Part shown: positions 52,739 through 62,252 of the stretch, one piece after another
Numbering within the stretch: position 1 is the first letter of the stretch
Layout: each line of letters begins with the position of its first letter
Assembly: GCF_013760845.1 (NCBI RefSeq)
Contig: NZ_JACDUU010000001.1
Coordinates: forward strand, 714,082 to 778,081
Length of the DNA: 64,000 bases
From: [Anoxybacillus] calidus
Lineage (GTDB): Bacteria; Bacillota; Bacilli; Bacillales; Anoxybacillaceae
Reading direction: 5' to 3'
Translations under genes and position numbers: made by a program
The notes under the pieces: model-generated
The model's input: only the letters and a program-made list of their open reading frames with translations
Told to the model about the DNA's origin: nothing
Database searches by the model: none

Positions 52739-53713
52739 ATGGAAAGTACTGTTCGTTTGATTCCGTTTAAGATTGAAGAAAGGCTTGAGAATGTAAAGGA
52801 AATCCCTGAAGGCGTCAATATGGTACAAGCACCTGAGATTTGGAAAGAAGGTATAAAAGGTAAAGACATTGTGATTGCTGTCATTGATACTGGATGTGAT
52901 AGAAACCATCCTGATTTAAAAGATAGAATTATTGGCGGTAGAAACTTCACCACAGATGATAACGGTGATGTTGATAATTATTCAGATTATAACGGTCACG
53001 GAACACATGTGGCTGGAACGATCGCCGCAACAGAAAATGATCAAGGTGTAGTTGGTGTTGCCCCTGAAGCAAAACTATTAATTTTAAAAGTATTGGCAAA
53101 TGATCCAAACAATCCGGGATCAGCAACTGGTAAGTACGAATGGATTGTAAATGCGATTAACTACGCTGTAGATCAAAAAGTGGATATTATTTCTATGTCG
53201 TTAGGTGGTCCTTCTGATGTTCCGGAATTACATCAAGCCATTAAAAGAGCTGTTGAAAACAATATTTTAGTTGTATGTGCAGCAGGAAATGAAGGAGACG
53301 GGAACGAAAGTACGGAAGAATTTTCTTATCCAGCAGCCTACAATGAAGTTATTTCAGTTGGATCTGTCAGCCTCGATGGTCAAATATCTCGATTTACAAA
53401 TTCTAATAAGGAAATTGATGTTGTTGCACCAGGGGAAAAAATTCTTTCCACCATTCCAGGCGGAAAATTTGCTATTTTTAGTGGTACATCGATGGCAACT
53501 CCTCATGTTTCGGGAGCTTTGGCTTTAATCAAGCAATTATCTGAAAAAGAATTTGAACGAAAGCTTACAGAACCTGAGCTCTACGCTCAATTAATTAGAC
53601 GTACAATGCTGCTAGGCTTTCCGAAAGCATTGGAAGGAAACGGGCTCGTTTACTTAACGGCACCGAATCTTCTAAATAAACATCATAAAAAACCACAAGT
53701 CTCAAGCATATAA
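52739..53713 (+). CDS. ispA: Intracellular serine protease IspA (subtilisin family)
   Basis: 324-residue cytoplasmic subtilase. The triad is Asp 50 (VIDTGCD), His 87 (NGHGTHVAG) and Ser near 250 (SGTSMATPH). No signal peptide; a short N-terminal propeptide contains LIPF (residues 7-10), the inhibitory LIPY-type motif of Bacillus intracellular proteases. High similarity through the C-terminus (LIRRTMLLGFPKALEGNGLVYLTAP). AGGAGGG precedes ATG. IspA degrades protein in stationary phase. Confidence 0.96.
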   Translation: MESTVRLIPFKIEERLENVKEIPEGVNMVQAPEIWKEGIKGKDIVIAVIDTGCDRNHPDLKDRIIGGRNFTTDDNGDVDNYSDYNGHGTHVAGTIAATENDQGVVGVAPEAKLLILKVLANDPNNPGSATGKYEWIVNAINYAVDQKVDIISMSLGGPSDVPELHQAIKRAVENNILVVCAAGNEGDGNESTEEFSYPAAYNEVISVGSVSLDGQISRFTNSNKEIDVVAPGEKILSTIPGGKFAIFSGTSMATPHVSGALALIKQLSEKEFERKLTEPELYAQLIRRTMLLGFPKALEGNGLVYLTAPNLLNKHHKKPQVSSI

Positions 53714-53902
53714 AACAGAATGGAAAGTTTTTTATTTTGAATGAACTGCGATATCCATATAAGAAAGAGTGCTACTGTGGGTAACGAGTAAGATGAAAGT
53801 AATTAGAAAAAGGAATTAATGTAAAAATGGATGGTTTACTTGTTAGATTGTCGTTTCTGATTTTTAGACTATGTTGTTCGATGATGGAATGGTATACAAA
53901 AT

Positions 53903-53930
53903 GGGACCAAAAATCTTTGGTCCCTTTTCA
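53903..53930. terminator. Intrinsic terminator between convergent genes
   Basis: GGGACCAAA pairs with TTTGGTCCC, then TTTT. It serves ispA, and possibly also the minus-strand permease. Confidence 0.85.
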
Positions 53931-53937
53931 CATGGAT

Positions 53938-55356
53938 TTATGCGTTTTTTGATTCCACCTGTTCATTATTGAAGGGCTTCTTCATGATAAAAGGATATAA
54001 TACTAGCCCTAGAACAAATAATCCAACTCCTAATAAGAATGTCTTTAAATCTGCTGTTCCTGTCTTAATTACCCAAACGGAGTAAATAAGAGCTAAAATG
54101 GTAATAACTCCGTCATAGACTCGCACACCCTTAGTAGCTTGATAGGTTTCTCCTGTGATAATCAACTTGAGTTGATATAAAACTGAAACAAGATATGGAA
54201 CTAAATAGGCGAGTGTTGCTACGACAATAGCAAAATTATAAGCTTGGCTTACCGTTCCAGATACTGTTGAAAATAAAAAGAGCTGGGTCATGAAATTCGT
54301 AATAAACAAGGAACGAACAGGACTACCCTTTTTATTGGTTTTAGCAAAGAAGGCCGGGAATAATCCTTCTTTTGCTGCTTGATAAGGAACCTCAGAACTA
54401 ACAACAATCCATCCAATGGTAGATCCAAACAATGAGATGAGAGCTAGAATAGCCATAATATATGCGCCATTGTTACCAACGACTGCACGTAGAGCATCAA
54501 CAAGTGGCTTTTGTGATTGCTGTAATTCTTCTTGAGGAATCGCTCCCATTGTCAGTAACGTAATACCGATATAAATGAATACAGAGATGACTAATCCAAG
54601 TAGGGTAGCTTTTTTTACATCTTTTTGTGACTTTGCACGATTAGAAAGCATAACAGCTGATTCAATTCCAATAAATGCCCACAGCATCGTAATGGCTGCC
54701 CCATTTATTTGACTTGTAAGAGATAAAGACTGTCCTTCTTGATTTACAAATTGAAATCCATCTCCTAAATTAGAAGCATCAAAAATCCAAACGGTTAAGA
54801 TAATATAGAGTAGGAAGCCTACTACTTTTGTTCCTGTTGCTAGAATATTAATGTTACCAGCATTATTGAAATCTCGAGAAAGAATCCATTGAATTCCCCA
54901 TAAAACAACGGAACATACAGTAAATGTGAGAGCCTTTCCTACTTCTAGTTGAAAATTCCCTATTGTCAGCAATACTTGTTTACTTTGCATAATTGGAAAA
55001 AAGGTAGTTAGATAGCCTGCAAAGGAAATAATGACAGAAGCAGTTGCCGCCCAGTTCGCGGCCCAATACCCCCACGCCATGCTGTATCCTGCTACATTAC
55101 CTGCTTTCGGTGAAGAAAACATCGCTTGTGCATAGCTTTGCGGTCCTGCTTTTAACTCGGGTTTCCTTGTGGCTAAATTTCCGAACACAAGAGCAATCAT
55201 CCATACACCCAATCCCGTTGCCATCCAAGCAAGAGTTGATCCCATTGGACTTGCTACTTGAGCTAAGCTAGTTGGAAGCATGAATATGCCTCCACCAATC
55301 ATATTTCCAATTACAAATGCGGTTAAAATCCATACACCCCATTTTTTTGTTTCCAT
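53938..55356 (-). CDS. Basic amino acid/polyamine antiporter (APC family)
   Basis: 472-residue APC transporter with 12 hydrophobic helices, like YvsH/ArcD-type arginine-ornithine or lysine antiporters. GNMIGGGIFMLPTSLA (17-32) is the substrate-binding break in helix 1; AFIGIESAVMLSNRAKSQKDVKKAT (about 228-252) is helix 6. AAGGAGGAAATC precedes ATG 55356. The exact substrate is not certain. Confidence 0.9.
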   Translation of the reverse strand: METKKWGVWILTAFVIGNMIGGGIFMLPTSLAQVASPMGSTLAWMATGLGVWMIALVFGNLATRKPELKAGPQSYAQAMFSSPKAGNVAGYSMAWGYWAANWAATASVIISFAGYLTTFFPIMQSKQVLLTIGNFQLEVGKALTFTVCSVVLWGIQWILSRDFNNAGNINILATGTKVVGFLLYIILTVWIFDASNLGDGFQFVNQEGQSLSLTSQINGAAITMLWAFIGIESAVMLSNRAKSQKDVKKATLLGLVISVFIYIGITLLTMGAIPQEELQQSQKPLVDALRAVVGNNGAYIMAILALISLFGSTIGWIVVSSEVPYQAAKEGLFPAFFAKTNKKGSPVRSLFITNFMTQLFLFSTVSGTVSQAYNFAIVVATLAYLVPYLVSVLYQLKLIITGETYQATKGVRVYDGVITILALIYSVWVIKTGTADLKTFLLGVGLFVLGLVLYPFIMKKPFNNEQVESKNA

Positions 55357-55876
55357 ATGATTTCCTCCTTATGTCAAACGCTAGATGTAGATTTGCTAAA
55401 CGATAGTAGGGAAAATATAAGTTCACTCGCTCTGATTTAGCGGCTCTTTGTTTATTACAGTAAAATAATATAACATTATTTTAGTTTGGTAAAGTGATAA
55501 TATATTAAAGAAATAAAGATTGTTAATTCTAAATAATCTTTATTATTATGTTTTTTCAAAACTTCATAAAGGTTATAGAATGGGCAAACAAGTCGAAAGA
55601 AAGTAGGATATGTATATTGAAGGAAGTGATTATCATCCAACATTTTTGTAAGAGTCTCCTTTATGATTTTGTTGATATTACAACGTTTAAACAGTTATCA
55701 TTAAAATTTTTTCAGTTATTACTAAAAAAGTAGTTATTGTTTAAAAGAGAGCCTCGAAAATTATTCATAACATTGGTTATTTATTCTACTTTCTTAACAC
55801 ACTTCATTATGTTAAAATAATTTAAACCTTGTTTCTTTTCAGATTATTAAAGAATTACAAAGGGGATGAAACATCA
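55357..55876. other. Divergent intergenic region of two permease genes
   Basis: About 520 AT-rich bases. A 61-codon frame at 55548-55733 has no ribosome binding site and looks spurious. I see no T-box or other known leader motif. Confidence 0.4.
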
Positions 55877-57283
55877 ATGAATGCCTTTTTGAGAAAAAAA
55901 TCGATTGACCAATTGCAACGAGAGGGGGGCAAAAATACCGGGCTAAATCGAGTCTTAGGGTTATGGCAACTTACCGCAATTGGTTTAGGAGGTATTATTG
56001 GTGTAGGTATCTTCGTATTAACTGGCGTAGCCGCTGCTGAGCATTCAGGACCTGCCGTTATTTTATCGTTCATTATTGCTGGACTGGCTAGTGCAGCAGC
56101 AGCATTATGTTATGCAGAATTTGCCGGTTTAATACCCGTTGCAGGAAGCGCTTACACCTACAGTTATGCTGTTTTAGGAGAAGTAGCAGCGTGGCTGATT
56201 GGATGGGATTTATTACTCGAATATACCTTAGTTGTTGCAGTAGTAGCCATCGGATGGTCTGGTTACATGCAAGAAATTCTCCAACAAATTGGCATACATC
56301 TTCCAGTATGGGCACAAGGTGCTCCAGGGACTGGAGCTGGTCATAAAGTAGACTTGATTGCAATGTTAATCAGCCTTGCTATTGCTGGATTGCTTTACTT
56401 AGGTATCGAATGGGGTTCTAAATTTAATAACCTCATGGTGATCATTAAGTTAAGTATTATTCTAGTGGTGATTGCCGTAGGAAGTTTCTATGTTGATTCT
56501 GCTAACTGGCATCCTTTTATGCCTTTTGGTTTTGATGGTGTAATGAGTGGGGCAGCACTCGTATTTTTTGCTGTATTTGGCTATGACACCTTAACTACAG
56601 CGGCAGAAGAGGCAAGAAATCCGCAACGTGATCTGCCGATAGCTGTCGTATTATCCTTGGCTATTGCCCTATGCCTGTATATCGGGATGTCTCTTGTTAT
56701 TACAGGTATGGCTCCGTATCATACACTCAATGATGCAGCGCCAGTAGCCAAAGTCTTTAGTGATGTCGGATTGAAGTGGATCACGTTAATCATTTCTGCT
56801 TCTGCCATTGCGGGTATTCTGTCTGTATTATTTTCTTTTATGCTAGCAGGTTCACGCATTTGGTTTGCCATGAGCCGCGACGGTTTATTACCAAAATGGT
56901 TTACGAAGGTACACCCTAAATTTAAATCACCTTATCGTCCAACCTTGATTATTGGTGTGATTACCGCATTTGTCTCAGGATTTACTCCTATTAGTGAAGT
57001 AGCTGAACTAGTTAACATCGGAACACTGTCAGCGTTTATCTTAATTTGTTCATCCATTATCGTGCTACGAGTGAAACGGCCAGAACTTGAAAGAAAATTT
57101 AGAACGCCGTTTGTTCCGGTGGTTCCTTTGATTGGAATCGTATTTTCCATCTACCTTATCATCAGTCTGCCTGAAATTACTTGGATTCGTTTTATAGTTT
57201 GGATGATCTTAGGTTTTGTTATTTATGTACTTTACGGTAAGAGAAAGAGTAATTTAGCAACAAGTTCTGCAAACAGACAGTAA
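55877..57283 (+). CDS. yfnA: Cationic amino acid permease (YfnA-like)
   Basis: 468-residue APC permease of the CAT group (B. subtilis YfnA, 461). GLGGIIGVGIFVLTGVAAAEHSGPA (about 36-60) is helix 1, FFAVFGYDTLTTAAEEARNPQRDLP (about 230-254) helix 6. AGGGGATG is 8 bases before ATG 55877; the frame is open to 55829 without support. The first 20 residues (FLRKKSIDQLQREGG) are the usual cytoplasmic tail. Imports amino acids by proton symport. Confidence 0.9.
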   Translation: MNAFLRKKSIDQLQREGGKNTGLNRVLGLWQLTAIGLGGIIGVGIFVLTGVAAAEHSGPAVILSFIIAGLASAAAALCYAEFAGLIPVAGSAYTYSYAVLGEVAAWLIGWDLLLEYTLVVAVVAIGWSGYMQEILQQIGIHLPVWAQGAPGTGAGHKVDLIAMLISLAIAGLLYLGIEWGSKFNNLMVIIKLSIILVVIAVGSFYVDSANWHPFMPFGFDGVMSGAALVFFAVFGYDTLTTAAEEARNPQRDLPIAVVLSLAIALCLYIGMSLVITGMAPYHTLNDAAPVAKVFSDVGLKWITLIISASAIAGILSVLFSFMLAGSRIWFAMSRDGLLPKWFTKVHPKFKSPYRPTLIIGVITAFVSGFTPISEVAELVNIGTLSAFILICSSIIVLRVKRPELERKFRTPFVPVVPLIGIVFSIYLIISLPEITWIRFIVWMILGFVIYVLYGKRKSNLATSSANRQ

Positions 57284-57382
57284 AAATAAAATAAGGAAGT
57301 TGAGAACCATCAGTTTCTCTATTTGTTTCTCCCTAGCTTAAATGATACGTGATCACATCAATAGAATATAAATTGTATAAGA

Positions 57383-57420
57383 AAAAGGGAATTCCTTTAA
57401 ATTTAAAGGAATTCCCTTTT
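57383..57420. terminator. 38-bp perfect palindrome (terminator)
   Basis: AAAAGGGAATTCCTTTAAA and its exact complement meet without a spacer; TTTT ends the right arm. Likely terminator of the permease gene, symmetric enough to work both ways. Confidence 0.7.
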
Positions 57421-57680
57421 AAAATAGCTATCTATCCCAAAAATAGGGGGACAAAACCATGTGGTTAGTGAAAATCAAACCTCAGATTCATTTAATTCCT
57501 TTTATTCATATTTCTTAATACCTTATTTATTTACATTCTCACAATTCATTGATCCTATTTTCTATGTTTATTGGTGTTTTTATTATCAAGAATCGCTCTG
57601 CAAACGATCGAGTTAAGAATTTACAACACATGAATTGGTTAAAAAACAATGTTATTTTCTATTTTCAGCTTTTAAGGTTT

Positions 57681-57716
57681 TAAAATAAAACTATGTTCTA
57701 AATAATCAATAAAATA
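57681..57716. repeat. 36-bp dispersed repeat, copy 3
   Basis: Identical to 51467-51502. It directly abuts the His-rich fragment at 57720, so an insertion or deletion joined at this repeat may have cut that gene. Confidence 0.75.
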
Positions 57717-57719
57717 AAA

Positions 57720-57860
57720 TTTTTCCATGAAGAAGATTGTGGCCATGAAATGGTACCTCATGGTGACCATTTCCACTATCTTGTAAATGGGCGTCTGCAT
57801 CACGTACATAATGGACATTGTAATGATCATGGCCCTGTAGAGATGATAATTTTAAAGTAA
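57720..57860 (+). pseudogene. Histidine-rich metal-binding protein, C-terminal fragment
   Basis: HEEDCGHEMVPHGDHFHYLVNGRLHHVHNGHCNDHG: repeated His/Cys/Asp groups typical of the metal-binding tails of zinc or cadmium handling proteins. No start codon with ribosome binding site; the upstream part is replaced by the dispersed repeat. Confidence 0.55.
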
Positions 57861-57956
57861 ATGTTCACTTACAATAAAGTTGTTTAATTTTAATACTCTA
57901 TATTAAAAGTTCCCCTGAATTTACCATCTAACCATTCATAATGGTCGGTTTCGCTA

Positions 57957-57984
57957 AGGACAGATTACTCAATCTGTCCTTTTT
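57957..57984. terminator. Intrinsic terminator
   Basis: AAGGACAGATT pairs with AATCTGTCCTT, then TTT. A very similar hairpin recurs at 58759. Confidence 0.8.
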
Positions 57985-58165
57985 ATTGATCATAATCGGC
58001 GAGAAGACCATCACTCCAAGATTTGCTGAGTGGAGGTAGTTCAAATAATAATTCATTGCTAAAAATTCCACGTTTACATCCACCCTTGTCTATTATCATT
58101 TTTGATATTTTACATATCTTATAACATGAGAGACAAAAGTCTCCTAAGTAGCCACCGACAGACAT
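57983..58165 (-). CDS. Small hypothetical protein (60 aa)
   Basis: MSVGGYLGDFCLSCYKICKISKMIIDKGGCKRGIFSNELLFELPPLSKSWSDGLLADYDQ, with GAAGGTG just upstream. Four cysteines. Unrecognised. An 11-bp tandem (TATGCACCTTC twice) covers its ribosome binding site. Confidence 0.45.
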   Translation of the reverse strand: MSVGGYLGDFCLSCYKICKISKMIIDKGGCKRGIFSNELLFELPPLSKSWSDGLLADYDQ

Positions 58166-58197
58166 ATGCACCTTCTATGCACCTTCTTTCAACTTTA

Positions 58198-58229
58198 CTA
58201 AAAGCGCATGTCATAACATGCGCTTTTAG
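58198..58229. other. Perfect hairpin
   Basis: CTAAAAGCGCATGT pairs with ACATGCGCTTTTAG around CATA. It could end transcripts in either direction. Confidence 0.6.
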
Positions 58230-58407
58230 CCTTTGTTGAATTTAAAAATGATTAGAAATGCAATCTAATAACATTAATAGGGTAAATATTGAATTTTCTT
58301 ATCGATTAGTGAGTTTGTCCAATCCAACTATTTTTTGAGAGCATAATTAAATAGTAGGGATTGAATATTTAGCAATCCCTTCATACTCAATAGGAGGTGA
58401 AACATTT

Positions 58408-58545
58408 ATGTGTTGGGGATATGGAAGATATGACGGTGCAGGATATGGATATGGTGGCTACGGTGGCGGTGGCTTCAATTTTGCGTTGATTGTTGTATTG
58501 TTCATTTTATTAATTATTGTAGGAACTGCTATTTGGAGCGAATAA
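58408..58545 (+). CDS. YjcZ-family small spore protein (45 aa)
   Basis: MCWGYGRYDGAGYGYGGYGGGGFNFALIVVLFILLIIVGTAIWSE: a Gly/Tyr-rich head and the YjcZ core FALIVVLFILLIIVG. TAGGAGGTG lies before ATG. Peptides of this family are found in Bacillus spore coats. First of a tandem pair. Confidence 0.88.
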   Translation: MCWGYGRYDGAGYGYGGYGGGGFNFALIVVLFILLIIVGTAIWSE

Positions 58546-58602
58546 TAAGCCTAACGTTCTTATAAAAAACAGACTGCTTACCATAAATAGGAGGTGTTAG
58601 AT

Positions 58603-58686
58603 ATGAACACTTTTACCTTAGTTGTTGTCTTATTCATCCTGCTTATCATTGTAGGATGTTCTTGTACAGGTCTAGGCGGTTATTAA
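58603..58686 (+). CDS. YjcZ-family small spore protein (27 aa)
   Basis: MNTFTLVVVLFILLIIVGCSCTGLGGY, with TAGGAGGTG upstream. It shares VVLFILLIIVGCSC with the minus-strand copy at 23907. It follows the preceding peptide gene by 57 bases, probably one transcript ending at 58759-58791. Confidence 0.85.
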   Translation: MNTFTLVVVLFILLIIVGCSCTGLGGY

Positions 58687-58758
58687 TTCTTACACAAGGT
58701 GACATTAAAACACTCTCTTAGATTTAACAGAAATAGTTGGTTTTGCTTATTGAAAAGG

Positions 58759-58791
58759 AAAAGGACAGATTTTTAATGATCTGTCCTTTTT
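58759..58791 (+). terminator. Intrinsic terminator of the YjcZ pair
   Basis: AAAAGGACAGAT pairs with ATCTGTCCTTTT. Confidence 0.88.
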
Positions 58792-58968
58792 CGAAATATC
58801 TACTTGGACAAACATTTATGAGAAGTAAGTCTATTATCTAGTATACCGACTAACGTAAAATCACTGTAACCTGCGTCTCCTATAAGGTATCTTATTCATA
58901 AAAATGGATAAGACTCGTTCATGTACTTCCTATCCAAAGTCTCCTGTGTCAGAAAGGAGGGATAGAAA

Positions 58969-59169
58969 GTGCAAAATTTAGTTCGAAGATATCAGGGAGA
59001 GCCTGTTGAGGTGATAGATCGCTATGGAAGGGTTCATAGAGGAGTGATAGACGGAGCCCCACCACCAGGAGGAATGTTTCTTCGTACCGGCTTTGGAAGA
59101 AGATTTATCCCCTTTTTCTTAATCGCTTCTCTGTTTCTTTTAAGATTCGGAAGACGGCGTGTTTTCTAA
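58969..59169 (+). CDS. Small basic protein, possibly spore-associated
   Basis: 66 residues: LVRRYQGEPVEVIDRYGRVHRGVIDGAPPPGGMFLRTGFGRR, then a hydrophobic stretch IPFFLIASLFLL and a basic end. GTG start with AAAGGAGGG upstream. The first part resembles a small beta-barrel (SH3-like) motif. Neighbouring YjcZ and YppG-like genes suggest a spore role, by context only. Confidence 0.65.
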   Translation: MQNLVRRYQGEPVEVIDRYGRVHRGVIDGAPPPGGMFLRTGFGRRFIPFFLIASLFLLRFGRRRVF

Positions 59170-59291
59170 AATAGAAAACAAAAAATCTTTGATTCATCAT
59201 TTGAATCCTCTTTCCTCGATTCGCAAAATGAATAAATGATCAATGGATGATTTAATCAACATCATCTTTAAAGAGCCTATAGGTTCTTTGC

Positions 59292-59348
59292 AGCTTGTCA
59301 ATTTTGTCGACAAGCTAAAAGAAACCTACTTTTTTGTAGGTTTCTTTA
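59292..59348 (+). terminator. Double hairpin terminator
   Basis: AGCTTGTC/GACAAGCT (59292-59316) followed by GAAACCTAC/GTAGGTTTC (59321-59344) and TTT. The first arm set also occurs as a 16-bp palindrome at 63933-63948. Confidence 0.75.
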
Positions 59349-59363
59349 TGTTTTTATAATAGG

Positions 59364-59582
59364 CTATTTTTTAAGAAATTTTGTAATTAGAGGACGTACT
59401 CGAGGACTTACTTGATCAAATATTTTCTTAGCTTGTTGAGCAGTTTCTGCAATCTTTTTAAAATCTAAATTTCCTTCTGATGTACGAAAATAAGACATAA
59501 AATCTTGTTTATTTTGCTTTATTGGGGGGCGCCGTAATGGACCAGGAGGAAAAATAGGGGGCATGGGTCTTCTAGGCATCAA
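59364..59582 (-). CDS. YppG-like spore protein
   Basis: 72 residues: a proline-rich head (RRPMPPIFPPGPLRRPPI) and FMSYFRTSEGNLDFKKIAETAQQAKKIFDQVSPRVRPLITKFLKK, as in the YppG/YqfQ-like spore coat proteins. AAAGGAGG precedes the TTG/ATG start. Convergent with the preceding gene. Confidence 0.7.
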   Translation of the reverse strand: MMPRRPMPPIFPPGPLRRPPIKQNKQDFMSYFRTSEGNLDFKKIAETAQQAKKIFDQVSPRVRPLITKFLKK

Positions 59583-59692
59583 ATTAAAAACCTCCTTTCA
59601 GTTACATATCTTTTCTTTAATAGATATATGAAAAATTGAACCTTTAAGGAAAGGTACATGTCCCTAAAAACATATAATTACTATTCCTATAC

Positions 59693-59724
59693 ATAAAAAA
59701 GCAATCATACATAAATGATTGCCT
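59693..59724 (-). terminator. Minus-strand intrinsic terminator
   Basis: On the minus strand GCAATCAT faces ATGATTGC, then TTTTTT. It would end transcription coming from the Hsp20 fragment. Confidence 0.75.
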
Positions 59725-59847
59725 TCTGAAAAATATATAGACTTTAATGAGGATGACCAGAAAAAGAGTGACAACAAGCTTAGAACATAAATACCCGCAT
59801 AAGGTGATGATTAGACTCCGATCCTTTAATTTTAACTTTAGGGAGTT

Positions 59848-60063
59848 TTATTCAATGTCAATAAACCGTCTGTTTAGATTTCTTTTAGGAGTAACAATTC
59901 TTAATATGCCATCTTTATAAGTAGCACTAGTGTCTTTTTCCAAAATAGAAAATGGTAACGAGATGAATCTTTCAATTTTTTGTAAAGATCGTTTTTTACG
60001 ATAGTACGTATTTTCATCATTTTTTTCCGTCTGTGATTTTGAAAATTCTATTGTTAAACTATA
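59848..60063 (-). pseudogene. Hsp20 small heat-shock protein, C-terminal fragment
   Basis: LTIEFSKSQTEKNDENTYYRKKRSLQKIERFISLPFSILEKDTSATYKDGILRIVTPK is the second half of an alpha-crystallin domain (ATYKDGILRI is the hallmark). A TAG at 60064-60066 bounds the frame upstream and no start remains. Probably inactive. Confidence 0.75.
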
Positions 60064-60199
60064 CTAGCCCTTTAATGGAACAATATAGCTGAAGTTTTTA
60101 AACAACATTTTTGTAAATTAAACGACTTTATTGTCACTCATCAGTAAACGATTTATGGCACATTCTAACTAAACAAATATATAAATTGTAACAAAATCA

Positions 60200-60236
60200 A
60201 AGACGGATCTTTTTAGAAGATATCCGTCTTTTTATA
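60200..60236 (+). terminator. Intrinsic terminator
   Basis: AAGACGGAT pairs with ATCCGTCTT and TTT follows, with a 13-base loop. The transcript ended here is unknown. Confidence 0.7.
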
Positions 60237-60370
60237 TATATGATGATACTTTTAATTTGCGAGCGGGGATGGGCGAAAGAATGAAGCTGGCAATAATGCG
60301 GAAATTGATTCTTCTCATCCCCAGAAGCACCAGAGTGTGAGAGAGGAAAGGGAGAGGAACATTAGTATGG

Positions 60371-60577
60371 ATGGTAAGCAGATTGAGTCTGGACACTGAA
60401 TTGATGGTGAGTTTATTCTTAATAATCAGCTTCATCGTTCTAGAAGCAGCGATACTGAATTCGGCAGCTATTCAAGTGGCAAGCGGTAGGGGAACTTTTA
60501 GTACTGGTGGCACGAATTCTGTGCTTGAAAATAACAGCATTCGCCTAAGTGGCAAAAGAGTTAGGTTTGACTTATAA
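60371..60577 (+). CDS. Hypothetical protein (68 aa)
   Basis: One hydrophobic segment (LMVSLFLIISFIVLEAAIL, residues 11-29) and a polar C-terminus. GGGAGAGG lies 13 bases before ATG. Not recognised; composition differs from neighbours and it may be a remnant. Confidence 0.3.
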   Translation: MVSRLSLDTELMVSLFLIISFIVLEAAILNSAAIQVASGRGTFSTGGTNSVLENNSIRLSGKRVRFDL

Positions 60578-60584
60578 CAATCGT

Positions 60585-60765
60585 TTATACACACGAAAGA
60601 TTATAGATATCGATTCACGAATGCCGAAAGAATGAGTCATTATAGCTTTACAACGGGCTTTAGACATCGAAAAAACGAAACAAGTGATTCACCACTTAGG
60701 ATGATCAGCAACTGTTACAAGAGCATCATTTTCAAGTTTTATAGATTTTTCGCATCTGCACCCAA
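60585..60765 (+). pseudogene. IS3-family (IS150-like) transposase fragment
   Basis: DSRMPKE.VIIALQRALDIEKTKQVIHH is the segment of the IS3-family integrase core that precedes the second catalytic Asp (IHHSDxGSQY). The following codons are frameshifted. Catalytic ends and terminal repeats are not visible. Confidence 0.55.
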
Positions 60766-60941
60766 TTTTCGAGTTTAGGATATTTGTATCAGAATCATAA
60801 CAGGCATTTTGATTGATTGACAAATTTTTCAAATTATGTCCGTTGATAGGGGAATTATTAGAATGTTATGGTAATAATGTGAACCGGTTCATGGAAAGAC
60901 TTTCTAAATATTTTATGAGGAACAAAAGGAGAGATAAAGTC

Positions 60942-62159
60942 ATGACAACTGTAAGGAATACAACATCCGAAACAGAACGTTATGCAAACCTTATTCCTAT
61001 GAAAGAGATTCAATCCATTCAGGATCGGTTGTTTCCTTTTTCTATCTATAACACTCTTCGTAAAACAACGCCGGTAAGATATGATCAAACTCGAGAATGT
61101 TGGGATGTATTTAGGTACGAAGATGTTCAGTATATCTTAAAGAATCCAAAGTTGTTTTCGTCTAAACGTGGGATTGGAAACAAAAGAGAGAGTATATTAA
61201 CAATGGACCCACCAAAACATACAAAAATGAGAAATCTTATTAACAAAGCCTTTACTCCCAAAGCGGTTAACGAGCTCACCCAACGAATTCAGGACGTAAC
61301 AATCTTTCTTTTAGACCAAGTAAAGGCAAAGGGAATAATGGATGTGATTCATGATTTTGCTGGTCCGCTTCCTGTCATTATTATCGCCGAATTATTAGGA
61401 GTCCCTATCAAAGATAGGGAGCTTTTTAAAACCTACTCGGATATTCTTGTTGCAGGAGCTGAGAATGATTCGGATGAAGCCTTTAAAGCCATGATGAAAA
61501 AGCGGCAGGAAGGTGCTGAGTTTTTAACTGAATATTTTAAGGAGATTATTCGGGAGCGAAAAAGTAGCCCGAAAGATGATTTAATCTCTTTATTATTGGC
61601 AGCAGAAATTGATGGAGAAAAACTAACAAAAGAAGAGTTGCTGGGATTCTGTATTTTACTATTAGTCGCAGGAAACGAAACGACAACGAATTTAATTGCA
61701 AATGCGGTTCGTTACATGGTAGAAGATACAGTTATACAAGAACAAGTCCGATCAGATCTTTCTTTAGTTCCCAATTTCGTAGAAGAAACTCTTCGTTTCT
61801 ATCCCCCAATCCAAGCAATTGGTCGTATTGCGACAAAAGATGTAGAAATCGGGGGTCACACGATTCGCAAAGGATCTCAAGTGATTAGCTGGGTAGCGGC
61901 AGCGAATCGGGATGAGCAAAAATTTGTACAACCAGATCGTTTTATGCTGGAACGCCATCCTAATCCACATTTAAGCTTTGGATTTGGTATCCATTTCTGT
62001 TTAGGTGCTCCGTTAGCTCGACTAGAAGCAAAAGTTGCTCTTTCTATATTATTAACATCTTTTTCTAAGCTAGAACGAGTAGAACATGTTGAACTTGAGC
62101 CCATTCAAAGTCCGTTTGTTTTTGGTGTAAAACGCTTACCTATACGATTGAGTCTCTAA
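60942..62159 (+). CDS. Cytochrome P450 (CYP107/CYP109-like)
   Basis: 405-residue soluble bacterial P450 monooxygenase. I-helix AGNETTTN, K-helix EETLR, and the heme loop FGFGIHFCLG with Cys 353 as iron ligand. AAAGGAGAG stands before ATG 60942; an open frame to 60813 has no support. It needs ferredoxin and reductase partners, not present here. TTGACA at 60817 within a GACAAATT/AATTATGTC dyad may be its promoter. Substrate unknown. Confidence 0.94.
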   Translation: MTTVRNTTSETERYANLIPMKEIQSIQDRLFPFSIYNTLRKTTPVRYDQTRECWDVFRYEDVQYILKNPKLFSSKRGIGNKRESILTMDPPKHTKMRNLINKAFTPKAVNELTQRIQDVTIFLLDQVKAKGIMDVIHDFAGPLPVIIIAELLGVPIKDRELFKTYSDILVAGAENDSDEAFKAMMKKRQEGAEFLTEYFKEIIRERKSSPKDDLISLLLAAEIDGEKLTKEELLGFCILLLVAGNETTTNLIANAVRYMVEDTVIQEQVRSDLSLVPNFVEETLRFYPPIQAIGRIATKDVEIGGHTIRKGSQVISWVAAANRDEQKFVQPDRFMLERHPNPHLSFGFGIHFCLGAPLARLEAKVALSILLTSFSKLERVEHVELEPIQSPFVFGVKRLPIRLSL

Positions 62160-62214
62160 TTTTGGATTTAGAAATAACTATAATGAAACTCAATGAAACT
62201 GAGAATATGCTAAA

Positions 62215-62249
62215 AAACCAAAGTCTGAAATAGACTTTGGTTTTTTTTT
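62215..62249 (+). terminator. Intrinsic terminator of the P450 gene
   Basis: AAACCAAAGTCT pairs with AGACTTTGGTTT followed by a run of T. Confidence 0.93.
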
Positions 62250-62252
62250 AGA

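Noticed and set aside
57383-57420. Palindrome as replication or resolution site
   Set aside because: Its position right after a permease gene and the A/T flanks fit a terminator better.
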